This document shows positions 7,496 to 14,585 of a DNA stretch of 28,867 nt, piece by piece. Location: contig JBDSSS010000026.1 in assembly GCA_039928615.1 (NCBI GenBank), forward strand, positions 1 through 28,867, given 5' to 3'. The DNA is from JBDSSS01 sp039928615. Its GTDB lineage: Bacteria > Actinomycetota > Actinomycetes > Actinomycetales > Dermatophilaceae. The translations under genes and the position numbers were made by a program. Position 1 is the stretch's first letter. Every line of letters begins with the position of its first letter. The notes beneath the pieces were generated by a model. The model was not told where the DNA came from. It saw only the letters and a program-made list of their open reading frames with translations, and ran no database searches.

Positions 7496-8203
7496 TCAGA
7501 TGATGACGGGGTAGGTCGACATGATGACGACGCCGACCACCGCGAGGGCGACGGCGACACCGAAGAAGGTCCACGCCGCCCACGGCCGCCAGTTGCGCCC
7601 CGACATCGCCGCGAAGAAGAGGACGAGGGCGAAGAGCACGGTGAGCAGGGAGTAGCGGTCGCCGCGCGCGTTGTTGTCCAGGGCCTTCTGGAACTTCGCG
7701 TCAGCCCGCTCACTCAGCTGCTTCGCCTCGGCCAGCCCCGGGGGTGCGTAGGACGGCTCCGAGAAGGGTGCGGGAAGGGCCCGCTCGTGGGCAATCCAGT
7801 CGTCGAAGGCGACCCTGAAGGCCGGTGTGAAGCGGTCGCTGATGTAGGCGACGAGCTGGGTGTCTTCCTTCGCCATCGCGTTGACGTACTGCGCGTAGAT
7901 GACGAGGTCGAAGCTGCGCGCGTCACGGGCCTGCCCGTCTGCGCTGACCGACTGGATCCGTGCGGTGGAGGCCTGACTGAAGGCGATCGACATCTCGCCG
8001 CCCCACTTCGAGTACTGGAAGCCGCACCACGCAGTGAGCACGGCCGTGAGCGACAGGACGAGGACGGTCAGCACCTCGCGGACATTGCCCCCGCGCGTCG
8101 GGGGCGGCTCGGCCCGGCTCGGCCCGGCGCCGGGGTCCTCCCGGTCACCCCCCGAGTCGTCCACGGGGGTGCCCCGCGTCCCACTCGCCTCGTCGTCGGT
8201 CAC
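7496..8203 (-). CDS. Predicted three-span membrane protein, unknown function
   Basis: A 235-residue protein with one N-terminal membrane segment (about 43-62, LTVLVLSLTAVLTAWCGF) and two near the C-terminus (about 185-201 and 208-228). Between them lies a polar, probably helical region of about 120 residues. The first 40 residues are disordered and rich in Asp, Gly and Pro. The layout is reminiscent of DUF4337-type proteins but I cannot assign the family. Start: the GTG at 8203 has GAGGGA about 7 bp upstream; a nearby ATG (8208) is out of frame and stops at once. The gene lies 70 bp downstream of the GNAT gene on the same strand and may be co-transcribed. Convergent with the GH15 gene, 24 bp apart. 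Confidence 0.75.
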   Translation of the reverse strand: MTDDEASGTRGTPVDDSGGDREDPGAGPSRAEPPPTRGGNVREVLTVLVLSLTAVLTAWCGFQYSKWGGEMSIAFSQASTARIQSVSADGQARDARSFDLVIYAQYVNAMAKEDTQLVAYISDRFTPAFRVAFDDWIAHERALPAPFSEPSYAPPGLAEAKQLSERADAKFQKALDNNARGDRYSLLTVLFALVLFFAAMSGRNWRPWAAWTFFGVAVALAVVGVVIMSTYPVII

Positions 8204-8273
8204 GTCATGGTCCCTCTCGTCGTCCGGCCACGCCCGATCGTGCCAGAGACGGTGCACCGAGGGGGCGACTCGA

Positions 8274-9284
8274 TCAGGCGAGGAGGAGCTGCACCTCGTG
8301 CATCGTCTCGACCTTGCTGAATCCGAAGGCCCGGTTGGTCCGGTGCATCGGCGCGTTGCCCTGCTCGGTCCAGGTGTGCAGCCACCGTGAAGCGGGCGCC
8401 ACCTCCCGCACCTGCGCGAGGTTCGCGGTCTTGAGCCGCTGCCCGAGGCGGTGTCCACGCTCGGACCGAATGACGTAGGTGTCGTCCTGGAGCAGGTTGT
8501 CCTCGTCGCCCTTCGGGACGAAGACGAGCGTGTAGCCCGCGGGCTCGCCACCGGTCGTGAGCGCGAGGGTCACGAGCGAGCGGAAGCCCTTCGCCTGTCG
8601 TTCCTCCGCGTGCCGCACGTCCGCCACCTCGACCGGGCGCGGGGTGCGCACCAGGCCGCCGGTGGGGACGTCCGCGTTCATCAGCGTCTGCATCGCGGCA
8701 TAGGCCGCGACGAGGTCGTCGGGCGCGCGGTCGACCCACGAGATGAACCGGTGCCCTGCTCCGGCGTCGGGAGCCGCCGTCCCGCTCGGCAGTCCGCCAC
8801 CGAGCGGGAGGGCGAGGTGGTCCTCGATGTTCTCGCTTGTGAAGCCCCGGTCACGGGCGAAACGCAGCCCCGGGCTGGACTGGTCACGCACACCGACCGG
8901 CACGTTGACCTCCGCCTGCAGAACCGTGCGCCTCTCGGCCCGGCAGACCTCGAGCGTCGCCTCCCACAGGGCCGACCCGACGCCTCGGCCCCGCTCGGTC
9001 GGCAGGACCTCGACGTCGACCTCGGCCGTCTCGGTGTCGACGTCGAGGGGCAGCTCGACCGAGGCGACGCCGACGACGCGGGCGCCCGGCGCGCGGCTCT
9101 CGTCGACCGCGGCCAGCGCGACGCGGCTCCGCCTGGGGTTGGGATGGCGATACCAGTGGGTCAGGGTCGCCTCGGCCCACACGGTCGGGGCGGTCCGTCC
9201 GTGGGTCGCGGACGCCCGCATCACGGCATACCACTGCGCGAAGGCGTCCTCGTCGTGCGGGTCGACCGGCTGGATCCTCACCAT
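8274..9284 (-). CDS. Tandem-domain GNAT N-acetyltransferase
   Basis: A 336-residue protein with two GNAT folds. The first (residues about 1-160) contains a strand followed by the acetyl-CoA pyrophosphate-binding loop, VEVLPTERGRGVGSALWE (R98-G-R-G-V-G103). The second (about 178-336) has a looser copy, SERGHRLGQRLK (274-285), and a characteristic late segment NAPMHRTNRAFGF. In such tandem enzymes usually one half is catalytic; here the first has the better acetyl-CoA loop. The substrate is unknown, and it does not look like mycothiol synthase. ATG 9284 has AAAGG about 8 bp upstream. It faces a 379-bp non-coding region holding a possible promoter at 9465-9493. Confidence 0.85.
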   Translation of the reverse strand: MVRIQPVDPHDEDAFAQWYAVMRASATHGRTAPTVWAEATLTHWYRHPNPRRSRVALAAVDESRAPGARVVGVASVELPLDVDTETAEVDVEVLPTERGRGVGSALWEATLEVCRAERRTVLQAEVNVPVGVRDQSSPGLRFARDRGFTSENIEDHLALPLGGGLPSGTAAPDAGAGHRFISWVDRAPDDLVAAYAAMQTLMNADVPTGGLVRTPRPVEVADVRHAEERQAKGFRSLVTLALTTGGEPAGYTLVFVPKGDEDNLLQDDTYVIRSERGHRLGQRLKTANLAQVREVAPASRWLHTWTEQGNAPMHRTNRAFGFSKVETMHEVQLLLA

Positions 9285-9464
9285 CTCGGGAGCCTTTCAC
9301 GGCGGCGGCGCCGGAGCGGGCCGGTCTGCGGGGTGACGTGCTCGCCCCATCGGGTGAACGGGACAATTCATATGGAATTGATATCTTCGGGCGCTGGCGA
9401 CCCCGTGCCGCTGGTGCCATGATCGGGAGTGGACCGGCGACGATGCCGGCGCGGGGAACCCGCT

Positions 9465-9493
9465 CGTACAAATTTCACCCAGACACTGGTCAA
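9465..9493 (-). promoter_or_regulatory. Possible minus-strand promoter upstream of the GNAT gene
   Basis: On the minus strand TTGACC (9493-9488) is followed after 17 bp by TGTACG (9470-9465). The -35 box is good (5/6) and the -10 weak (3/6). It would give a leader of about 170 nt before the GNAT start, passing through the AT-rich inverted repeat at 9365-9379. Confidence 0.3.
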
Positions 9494-9561
9494 GGGCCGG
9501 TCTGGGATCTATGCTTTGCGTAGCGAAGGGTTGGGCGCGCACGAACCGCGCCCAGCCCTTC
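9478..9561. ncRNA. Candidate structured RNA or tandem terminator: three back-to-back hairpins
   Basis: Hairpin 1: CCCAGAC (9478-9484) with GTCTGGG (9500-9506). Hairpin 2: CTATGC (9509-9514), triloop TTT, GCGTAG (9518-9523), with one T-G pair. Hairpin 3: arms 9525-9539 and 9547-9561, 15 bp with one wobble and a 7-nt loop. They follow each other with 1-2 nt between. The third alone could be a terminator; the run suggests either a small RNA ending in a terminator or a structured tail. The strand cannot be fixed. Confidence 0.35.
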
Positions 9562-9614
9562 TGCACGTCCGGGCCCAGGTCACCCGCCGCCTGTCGCGCG
9601 CACCCCTCACGCAG

Positions 9615-9648
9615 AGGAGGACCCCCGGCCGTGGCCGGGGGTCCTCCT
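9615..9648 (-). terminator. Strong GC-rich terminator of the repeat-protein gene
   Basis: A 16-bp perfect stem (9615-9630 with 9633-9648). The central two bases plus the innermost pair would form the loop. It lies 15 bp past the stop codon of the minus-strand gene ending at 9664, so it is best read as that gene's terminator. Confidence 0.75.
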
Positions 9649-9663
9649 TGAGAGCGATTCGCC

Positions 9664-10761
9664 TCAGCTGTGCGCGTCCCCGTCACCGGAGCCCGCGCGG
9701 CGGTTCGCCTCGCCGGCCTCGGCGGTCGAGTCCTCGACGGCGTCCGAGGTGATGGCGTCGGAGCTGAGCTCGCCGTCGACGGCCGTCAGCTGCCCGGCGT
9801 CCGAGTCGCTCGTCGCCTCGTCGGCCGCCTCGTCAGCGGCGTCCTTGGCCTCGTCGACGAGCTCGCCGGAGCGGTCCTTCGCGTCGGTGAGGGCCGACTG
9901 GCCCTTGGCAGCGAGGTCACCGGCGACGTCCTTGGCCTTGCTGGCGGCGTCGGTGACGACCTCCTTGGCGTGCTCGACCTGCACGGCAGCCTTGTCCTTG
10001 AGCGAGCTCGAGCTGCTGGCGGCGCCCTCACTGAGCGGCGTGGCCCACGGGTCATCGGCCTGCTGCTGCTTGCGGAAGGCGGCGACGGCGGCGACGGCGG
10101 CGGCCACGAGGCCGAGACCGATGAGCCACCTGCCGGTCCCGCCGCGCTTGGGCTTGGCCACGGCGTCGCCCTTGAGCACGGAGTAGGCGTCCTTGGAGCG
10201 GTCCCCTGCGATGGTCGCTGTCTCGCGGGCCTGCTCGACGCGGGGGGCAGCGGCCTCGCGCGCCTGGTCGGCGCCGGCGGTGATCGCGGCGACGGCGGCG
10301 GCAACGGCGGCGGCGAGCTTGGGCAGGACGTTGTCGTTGAAGCTGTCCTGCGCGGCCTCGACCTTGGGCTTGGCTCGGTCAGCGGCCTCGGCGAACTTCT
10401 CGCTGGCGGCCTCCTTGGCGAGCACGGCGGCCTCACCGAGGCGCTCGCGGGCCTGGCCCGCGGCGTCGGACAGAGCCGGGCCGGCGGCGTCGCGCGCGGC
10501 GACGAGGCGCTCGCGGCCGGCGTCGGCGGCGTCGTGGAGCGCGGGCGTGGCTGCGTCGCGGGCCGCCTGCGCCCGGTCCTTCGCAGAGCTGGTCGCTGCC
10601 TTGGCCTGGTCCTTCGCCGCGTCCCGGGCCGCCTTGGCCTGGTCGGCGGCGAGGTCGCGGAGGGCCTCGGCGCGGTCGCTGGCCGTCGAACCCAGATCGC
10701 TTGCTGTGCTGCGGACCTCGTCGGCTGCTGCCTCGGCCCGGGACTGCTTGGTGCGGAACAT
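9664..10761 (-). CDS. Ala-rich amphipathic-helix repeat protein with one membrane span
   Basis: A 365-residue low-complexity protein made mostly of Ala, Asp, Glu, Lys, Arg and Ser. Residues about 5-195 are repeats of short amphipathic helices (for example AADQAKAARDAAKDQAKAA) resembling LEA or apolipoprotein A-like 11-residue repeats. A basic patch KPKRGG (203-208) leads into one membrane segment at about 212-230, followed by a second helical stretch (about 254-315) and an acidic Ser/Asp-rich tail. Such proteins are common in actinobacteria and poorly understood; membrane surface binding or stress protection is plausible but unproven. The start at 10761 is firm: AGGAGGG lies just upstream. 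It appears monocistronic with a strong terminator. Confidence 0.8.
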   Translation of the reverse strand: MFRTKQSRAEAAADEVRSTASDLGSTASDRAEALRDLAADQAKAARDAAKDQAKAATSSAKDRAQAARDAATPALHDAADAGRERLVAARDAAGPALSDAAGQARERLGEAAVLAKEAASEKFAEAADRAKPKVEAAQDSFNDNVLPKLAAAVAAAVAAITAGADQAREAAAPRVEQARETATIAGDRSKDAYSVLKGDAVAKPKRGGTGRWLIGLGLVAAAVAAVAAFRKQQQADDPWATPLSEGAASSSSSLKDKAAVQVEHAKEVVTDAASKAKDVAGDLAAKGQSALTDAKDRSGELVDEAKDAADEAADEATSDSDAGQLTAVDGELSSDAITSDAVEDSTAEAGEANRRAGSGDGDAHS

Positions 10762-10858
10762 GAAAAGCCCTCCTGGTCAGTTCTTCTGTACCCATCCTGC
10801 CAACCTCTGGCACCCGGGTCACGCACCGGTATGCCGCCGGGCCCGTCGGGAGCCTGGG

Positions 10859-11119
10859 ATGGGGTTCGTCAGATCTGCCCCCATCATGGCGGTCCCGACG
10901 CGGCAACGGGGACACTTGACCACGCGCGCGGGGCCCACCGGCCCGCTGCCGCCCCTTCGAGACGAGGATCACCACGATCTGCTCACCAACTCGGTCGCCC
11001 TGTCGGAGGGGGCGCTCGCCCTCGCCCAGGTCGGCGCCGTGGTCCTCGAGACGAACGGCCAGATGAGCGTCATCGGGGCCGGCTCGGTCGGCAGCGGCTC
11101 GGTGCCGCCCGACGCGTAG
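10859..11119 (+). pseudogene. Probable C-terminal remnant of a DUF421 (YetF-like) membrane protein
   Basis: The frame ending in TAG at 11117-11119 encodes SEGALALAQVGAVVLETNGQMSVI, given here in two parts: SEGALALAQVGAV and VLETNGQMSVI. This resembles the end of DUF421 proteins, where a helix is followed by a V-x-x-A-x-L-E-x-x-G-x-x-S-V-I strand. From about 10978 on every codon ends in G or C, as in real genes here; upstream codons (CTT, CGA, GAT) lose that bias and no membrane segments precede it. Possible starts are ATG 10859 or 10886. Either a decayed gene that lost its membrane part, or a short expressed leftover. The window's other genes show no related copy. Confidence 0.4.
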
Positions 11120-11125
11120 GGGGAC

Positions 11126-11139
11126 GGCCCCCGGGGGCC
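11126..11139. terminator. Perfect 14-bp GC palindrome before ppiA
   Basis: GGCCCCCGGGGGCC reads the same on both strands, 7 bp after the DUF421 remnant stop. It could be the old terminator of that gene. With no loop bases its hairpin would lose some pairs, and such runs also arise by chance in GC-rich DNA. Confidence 0.3.
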
Positions 11140-11172
11140 CGGTGACAGCGGCATACGTGCGAGGATTGGGCC

Positions 11173-11691
11173 ATGAAGGCGACACTGCACACGAACCAGG
11201 GCGACATCGTCGTCGAGCTCTTCGAGCACCAGGCACCCAAGACCGTCGACAACTTCGTCGGTCTCGCCAAGGGCGAGAAGGAGTACAAGGACGACGCCGG
11301 GCGCACCAACCCGACCCCGTTCTACGACGGCCTCATCTTCCACCGGATCATCCCCAACTTCATGATCCAGGGCGGCTGCCCGATCGGTCAGGGCTTCGGT
11401 GGCCCCGGCTACGCGTTCGACGACGAGATCAGCCCCGACAAGGACTTCACCAAGCCCTACATGCTCGCGATGGCCAACGCCGGCAAGCGGATGGGCAAGG
11501 GGACCAACGGGTCGCAGTTCTTCATCACGACCGCCCCGACCACCTGGCTGCAGGGCAAGCACACGATCTTCGGTGAGGTGGCCGACGGCCCGTCCCGCGA
11601 GGTCGTCGACAAGATCGGCGCCGTCGCGACCGGTGCGAACGACAAGCCCGTCGAGGACGTCGTCGTCACCTCGGTCACCATCGAGGACTGA
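11173..11691 (+). CDS. ppiA: Cyclophilin-type peptidyl-prolyl cis-trans isomerase
   Basis: A 172-residue single-domain cyclophilin that speeds cis-trans isomerisation of bonds before proline during protein folding. It begins directly with the first strand (ATLHTNQGDIVVELF) and has no signal peptide, so it is cytoplasmic. The active-site block FHRIIPNFMIQGG holds Arg58, Phe63 and Gln66; NGSQFFI and the WLQGKHTIFGEV block with Trp125 are also present. It closely resembles M. tuberculosis PpiA (Rv0009), as I recall that sequence, and it occupies the same place in the conserved order before crgA and the pkn operon. CGAGGA lies 8 bp before the ATG. The rhomboid gene follows 8 bp after the stop, so the two are probably co-transcribed. 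Confidence 0.95.
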   Translation: MKATLHTNQGDIVVELFEHQAPKTVDNFVGLAKGEKEYKDDAGRTNPTPFYDGLIFHRIIPNFMIQGGCPIGQGFGGPGYAFDDEISPDKDFTKPYMLAMANAGKRMGKGTNGSQFFITTAPTTWLQGKHTIFGEVADGPSREVVDKIGAVATGANDKPVEDVVVTSVTIED

Positions 11692-11699
11692 CGGGACGC

Positions 11700-12647
11700 A
11701 TGTCCTCAGACGGCCCGGGCGGCCAGCCTCCGATGACCTCGGCGGCTGGCCCGCCTGCTCCTGCGCCGTCGGTGTGCCCGAGGCACACGGACCGCGAGGC
11801 CTACGTGAAGTGCCAGCGGTGCGGACGCCCGGCGTGCCCGGAGTGCCAGCGCCCGGCCCCCGTCGGCATCCAGTGCGTCGACTGCGTGCGCGAGGCCGCG
11901 CGGTCGATGCCGCAGGCCCGCACCATCTTCGGCGGCCGGGTCACCGACGGCCGGCCCGTGGTGACCCTCGCGCTCATCGGAATCTGCGCCGTCGTCTACG
12001 TCCTGCAGAAGGCGGTGCCGGGGGTCACCTTCGACTTCGCCTTCCGGCCCGCCCTCGGGTGGACCGAGCCGTGGCGCTTCGTCACCGCGGCCTTCCTGCA
12101 CTCGCCCCAGATGCTCCTGCACATCGGGTTCAACATGTTTGCCCTGTGGAGCCTCGGGCAGTACCTCGAGCCGATGCTCGGTCGGGCCCGCTTCGCCGCG
12201 CTCTACCTGATCAGCGGGATCGGGGGCCAGGTCATGGTCACCCTGCTCGCCGGCTCCCCGACACTGATCGGCCTCAACACCGGGCTGGACGACGCCTGGC
12301 TGACCCCGGTCGTCGGCGCCTCCGGCGCGATCTTCGGGCTCTTCGGTGCGCTGCTCGTGCTCAATCGCCACCTCGGCCGCTCCTCGACGGCGATGTACGC
12401 GATGATCGCGATCAACGCCGCCCTCGGCTTCCTCTACCCCGGCATCTCGTGGCAGGCCCACCTCGGGGGTCTCGTCACCGGCATCGTCTGTGCAGGCGCG
12501 ATCGTGCTGTTTCGCAGTCAGGGTGTGCGCCACCTCGTGTGGGCCGCCCTGAGCGCCGTGCTCGCGCTGCTCGTCGTCGTCACCGTCTGGAAGTACCTCT
12601 CGCTGCCGGAGGCGATCCGGATGATCGACTCGAGCAGCTTCACCTGA
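11700..12647 (+). CDS. Rhomboid-family intramembrane serine protease with N-terminal zinc-binding module
   Basis: A 315-residue protein. Residues 26-63 hold a cysteine/histidine module (CPRH, CQRCG, CPECQ, CVDC) like a B-box or zinc ribbon, probably binding zinc in the cytoplasm. Six or seven membrane segments follow. The rhomboid active site is complete: HIGFN (His141, Asn145) for the oxyanion region, the catalytic Ser208 in GASGAIFG, and His254 in QAHLGG. The enzyme would cut membrane-spanning substrates within the lipid bilayer; the target is unknown. The gene is 8 bp downstream of ppiA and ends in a region of DnaA-box-like repeats that separates it from the convergent crgA. Confidence 0.92.
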   Translation: MSSDGPGGQPPMTSAAGPPAPAPSVCPRHTDREAYVKCQRCGRPACPECQRPAPVGIQCVDCVREAARSMPQARTIFGGRVTDGRPVVTLALIGICAVVYVLQKAVPGVTFDFAFRPALGWTEPWRFVTAAFLHSPQMLLHIGFNMFALWSLGQYLEPMLGRARFAALYLISGIGGQVMVTLLAGSPTLIGLNTGLDDAWLTPVVGASGAIFGLFGALLVLNRHLGRSSTAMYAMIAINAALGFLYPGISWQAHLGGLVTGIVCAGAIVLFRSQGVRHLVWAALSAVLALLVVVTVWKYLSLPEAIRMIDSSSFT

Positions 12648-12682
12648 TCCGGGTCGGGGATCGGACACCCGGAGACTCGGAC

Positions 12683-12790
12683 AGGGTTGTCCACCGCTGT
12701 GGACAACCCTGTGGACCGACTTACACCGGTGTCATTCTCCCCAGCCTGGGGACAACCCTGTGGACAACGCGTGGAGCCTCCTGTGGACAA
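12683..12790. promoter_or_regulatory. Cluster of DnaA-box-like 9-mers between convergent genes
   Basis: The actinobacterial DnaA box is TTGTCCACA (reverse TGTGGACAA). Perfect copies lie at 12698-12706, 12759-12767 and 12782-12790. One-mismatch copies lie at 12687-12695 (opposite orientation) and 12747-12755, and a two-mismatch copy at 12710-12718. The first two face each other in a perfect 12-bp inverted repeat (12683-12694 / 12699-12710). A 10-bp palindrome ACACCGGTGT is at 12723-12732. The site is between the 3' ends of the rhomboid and crgA genes, so it is not a promoter. Possible roles: DnaA binding or titration near the origin, or a bidirectional terminator. Confidence 0.65.
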
Positions 12791-12801
12791 CCGGGAGGAG
12801 C

Positions 12802-13053
12802 TCAGCGCCACCGCATCGTCATGACGAAGCCGCCCATGAGCAGCGCGAAGCCGATGCCGAGGTTCCAGACCCCGATGGCGCCGATGGGGTACTTGTACTC
12901 GGAGATGTAGTAGACGACGATCCACAGCAGACCCACGACGAGCAGGGTGATGAAGGTCGGTGCCCACCACGTCGGGTTCGGCTCGGTGGCCTGGCTCTTC
13001 TGGGGGGGAACGTATGCCGCGGTCTGGTGGTCGCGGCCCTTGGACTCGGGCAC
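12802..13053 (-). CDS. crgA: Cell division protein CrgA
   Basis: An 83-residue membrane protein matching CrgA, the small actinobacterial divisome factor that interacts with FtsZ, FtsQ, FtsI and CwsA and helps place peptidoglycan synthesis at the septum (family knowledge). A polar N-terminus (residues 1-30) is followed by two membrane segments, about 33-51 and 57-79; the NPTWWAP entry to the first and the KYPIGAIGVWNLGIGFALL core of the second are typical. The start is GTG at 13053 with GAGGAG about 6 bp upstream. Its position between the ppiA-side genes and DUF881 matches M. tuberculosis. The 3' end abuts the DnaA-box cluster. Confidence 0.95.
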   Translation of the reverse strand: MPESKGRDHQTAAYVPPQKSQATEPNPTWWAPTFITLLVVGLLWIVVYYISEYKYPIGAIGVWNLGIGFALLMGGFVMTMRWR

Positions 13054-13120
13054 TGCTGGCTCCTCAGGTCAGGGCATGGGTCAGAATGGTGAGCACAGCC
13101 TAGTTGAGAGTGAGCCGGAC

Positions 13121-13897
13121 ATGATGAGCGACGGCGAGCAGCAGCCGCCGGCGGACGCCGTCCGGGCCTCCCGCCGCCCGTCATGGCGCCTCCTCGTGCC
13201 CGTCGTCACCGCTGCGGCCGGGCTGATGTTCGCGATGAGCTTCCAGGCCGCCGAGGGCCAGGACCTGCGCTCGGACCGTGACCTGCCGAGCCTGATCAAC
13301 GCCCAGGACACGCAGGTGGCCGACAAGGGGCTCGAGCTCGACGCCCTGCGAGCGGAGGTCGACGCCCTCACCGAGGCGAACGCCCCGACCGACCAGCGGC
13401 TCGGCGACCTGACCCGGCGCGCCGACCAGCTCGCCGCGGTCGCCGCGACGACCGACGTGAGAGGGCCCGCCGTCGAGGTCTCGCTCAACGACGCGCAGCG
13501 CACCGCCGACTCGCTGCCCGACGGCTTCACCGCGGACGACGTCGTCGTGCACCAGCAGGACGTCCAGGCCGTCGTCAACGCCCTGTGGGCCGGAGGGGCC
13601 GAGGCAATGATGGTGCAGGACCAGCGGATCATCTCGACGAGCGCGGTGCGGTGCGTCGGCAACACCCTCATCCTCCAGGGGCGGGTCTACGCGCCGCCCT
13701 ACGTCATCAGGGCGATCGGGGACCCCTCCGCGATGAAGGCAGCCCTCGCCGCGGACCCCTCGATCGCGATCTACAAGCAGTACGTCGACGCCGTGGGCCT
13801 CGGCTACGACGTCACGACGGACCCAGCGGCCGAGTTCCCGGCATACTCCGGTCCCGTCGACCTCCAGCACGCCAGCCCCATCGAGGAGACCCCGTGA
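13121..13897 (+). CDS. DUF881 family membrane-anchored protein
   Basis: A 258-residue protein with an N-terminal membrane anchor (about 22-42), a coiled-coil stretch (about 62-112) and a DUF881 domain to the end. Family patterns are seen in VRGPAVEVSLNDA, VVHQQDVQAVVNALWAGGAEAM and the NTLILQGRVYAPPYVIRAIG block. The domain faces outward and is usually found next to crgA and the cell-wall genes, but its biochemical role is unknown. The start is taken as the first of two adjacent ATG codons at 13121 and 13124; the ribosome site is weak. Its stop overlaps the GTG start of the amidotransferase gene (GTGA at 13894-13897), showing translational coupling. Confidence 0.9.
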   Translation: MMSDGEQQPPADAVRASRRPSWRLLVPVVTAAAGLMFAMSFQAAEGQDLRSDRDLPSLINAQDTQVADKGLELDALRAEVDALTEANAPTDQRLGDLTRRADQLAAVAATTDVRGPAVEVSLNDAQRTADSLPDGFTADDVVVHQQDVQAVVNALWAGGAEAMMVQDQRIISTSAVRCVGNTLILQGRVYAPPYVIRAIGDPSAMKAALAADPSIAIYKQYVDAVGLGYDVTTDPAAEFPAYSGPVDLQHASPIEETP

Positions 13898-14556
13898 GCG
13901 CCACCCCCGAGACGGGCAGCGGCCGCGCGCCGCGGCTGCTCGTCGTCGACAACTACGACAGCTTCGTCTACACGATCGTCGGCTACCTCGAGCAGCTCGG
14001 GGCCGACTGCGTCGTCGTGCGCAACGACGCCGTGACCCCAGCCGACGCGGCGGGCTTCGACGGGGTCGTCGTCTCGCCCGGGCCGGGCACGCCGGAGGCC
14101 GCCGGGGTCTCGATGGAGATGATCCGCGAGTGCGCCCGCACCGGCCTGCCGATGTTCGGGGTGTGCCTCGGACACCAGGCTCTCGGTGTCGTCTACGGCG
14201 CCTCCGTGGGTCGGGCGCCCGAGCTCGTCCACGGCAAGACCTCGCTCGTCCAGCACGACGGCACCGGCGTCCTCGCGGGACTGCCGACCCCGTTCACCGC
14301 GACCCGCTACCACTCGCTCACCATCGACCCGGCGACGCTGCCCGACGAGCTCGTGGCGACCGGCCACACCGACTCCGGCATCATCATGGCCGTCCGGCAC
14401 CGCGACCTGCCCCTGCACGGGGTGCAGTTCCACCCCGAGAGCGTGCTCACCGAGGGCGGGCACCGGATGCTCGCGAACTTCCTCGAGATCTGCGGCGACG
14501 CCGGGGCCGTGGCCCGCTCCGAGGGCCTGAGCCCCCTCGTCTCCGCCGCCGTCTGA
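13894..14556 (+). CDS. trpG: Aminodeoxychorismate/anthranilate synthase glutamine amidotransferase subunit
   Basis: A 220-residue class I glutamine amidotransferase that releases ammonia from glutamine for a chorismate-using partner, leading to folate (PabA role) or tryptophan (TrpG role). The fold is clear: VVDNYDSFVYTIVGYL at the start, SPGPGTPEAAG, the catalytic Cys91 in GVCLGHQ, and the His180-Glu182 pair in QFHPES. The partner synthase subunit is not in this window, so the exact pathway is open; the orthologue at this locus in M. tuberculosis is called trpG. The GTG start overlaps the DUF881 stop. A very strong hairpin follows the gene. Confidence 0.92.
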   Translation: MSATPETGSGRAPRLLVVDNYDSFVYTIVGYLEQLGADCVVVRNDAVTPADAAGFDGVVVSPGPGTPEAAGVSMEMIRECARTGLPMFGVCLGHQALGVVYGASVGRAPELVHGKTSLVQHDGTGVLAGLPTPFTATRYHSLTIDPATLPDELVATGHTDSGIIMAVRHRDLPLHGVQFHPESVLTEGGHRMLANFLEICGDAGAVARSEGLSPLVSAAV

Positions 14557-14585
14557 CCCCCGACGCCTCCCCCCGGCCGCACCTC

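Larger units (their letters stand above)
9285..9663. other. 379-bp non-coding region with an AT-rich pocket and stacked hairpins
   Basis: No convincing gene lies here. It holds an AT-rich patch at about 9363-9385 with an inverted repeat AATTC-N5-GAATT (9365-9379), which is striking in this GC-rich DNA; a possible minus-strand promoter (9465-9493); three consecutive hairpins (9478-9561); and a strong terminator hairpin (9615-9648). Short open frames crossing it lack family resemblance and consistent G/C third positions. Confidence 0.6.

Noticed and set aside
9338..9523. 61-codon plus-strand frame in the gap before the repeat protein
   Set aside because: It contains AT-rich codons, lacks a ribosome site and crosses two hairpins; no recognisable domain.
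12648..12801. Reading the DnaA-box cluster as oriC itself
   Set aside because: No dnaA or dnaN adjoins it and there is no AT-rich unwinding element, so only a DnaA-binding site is claimed.
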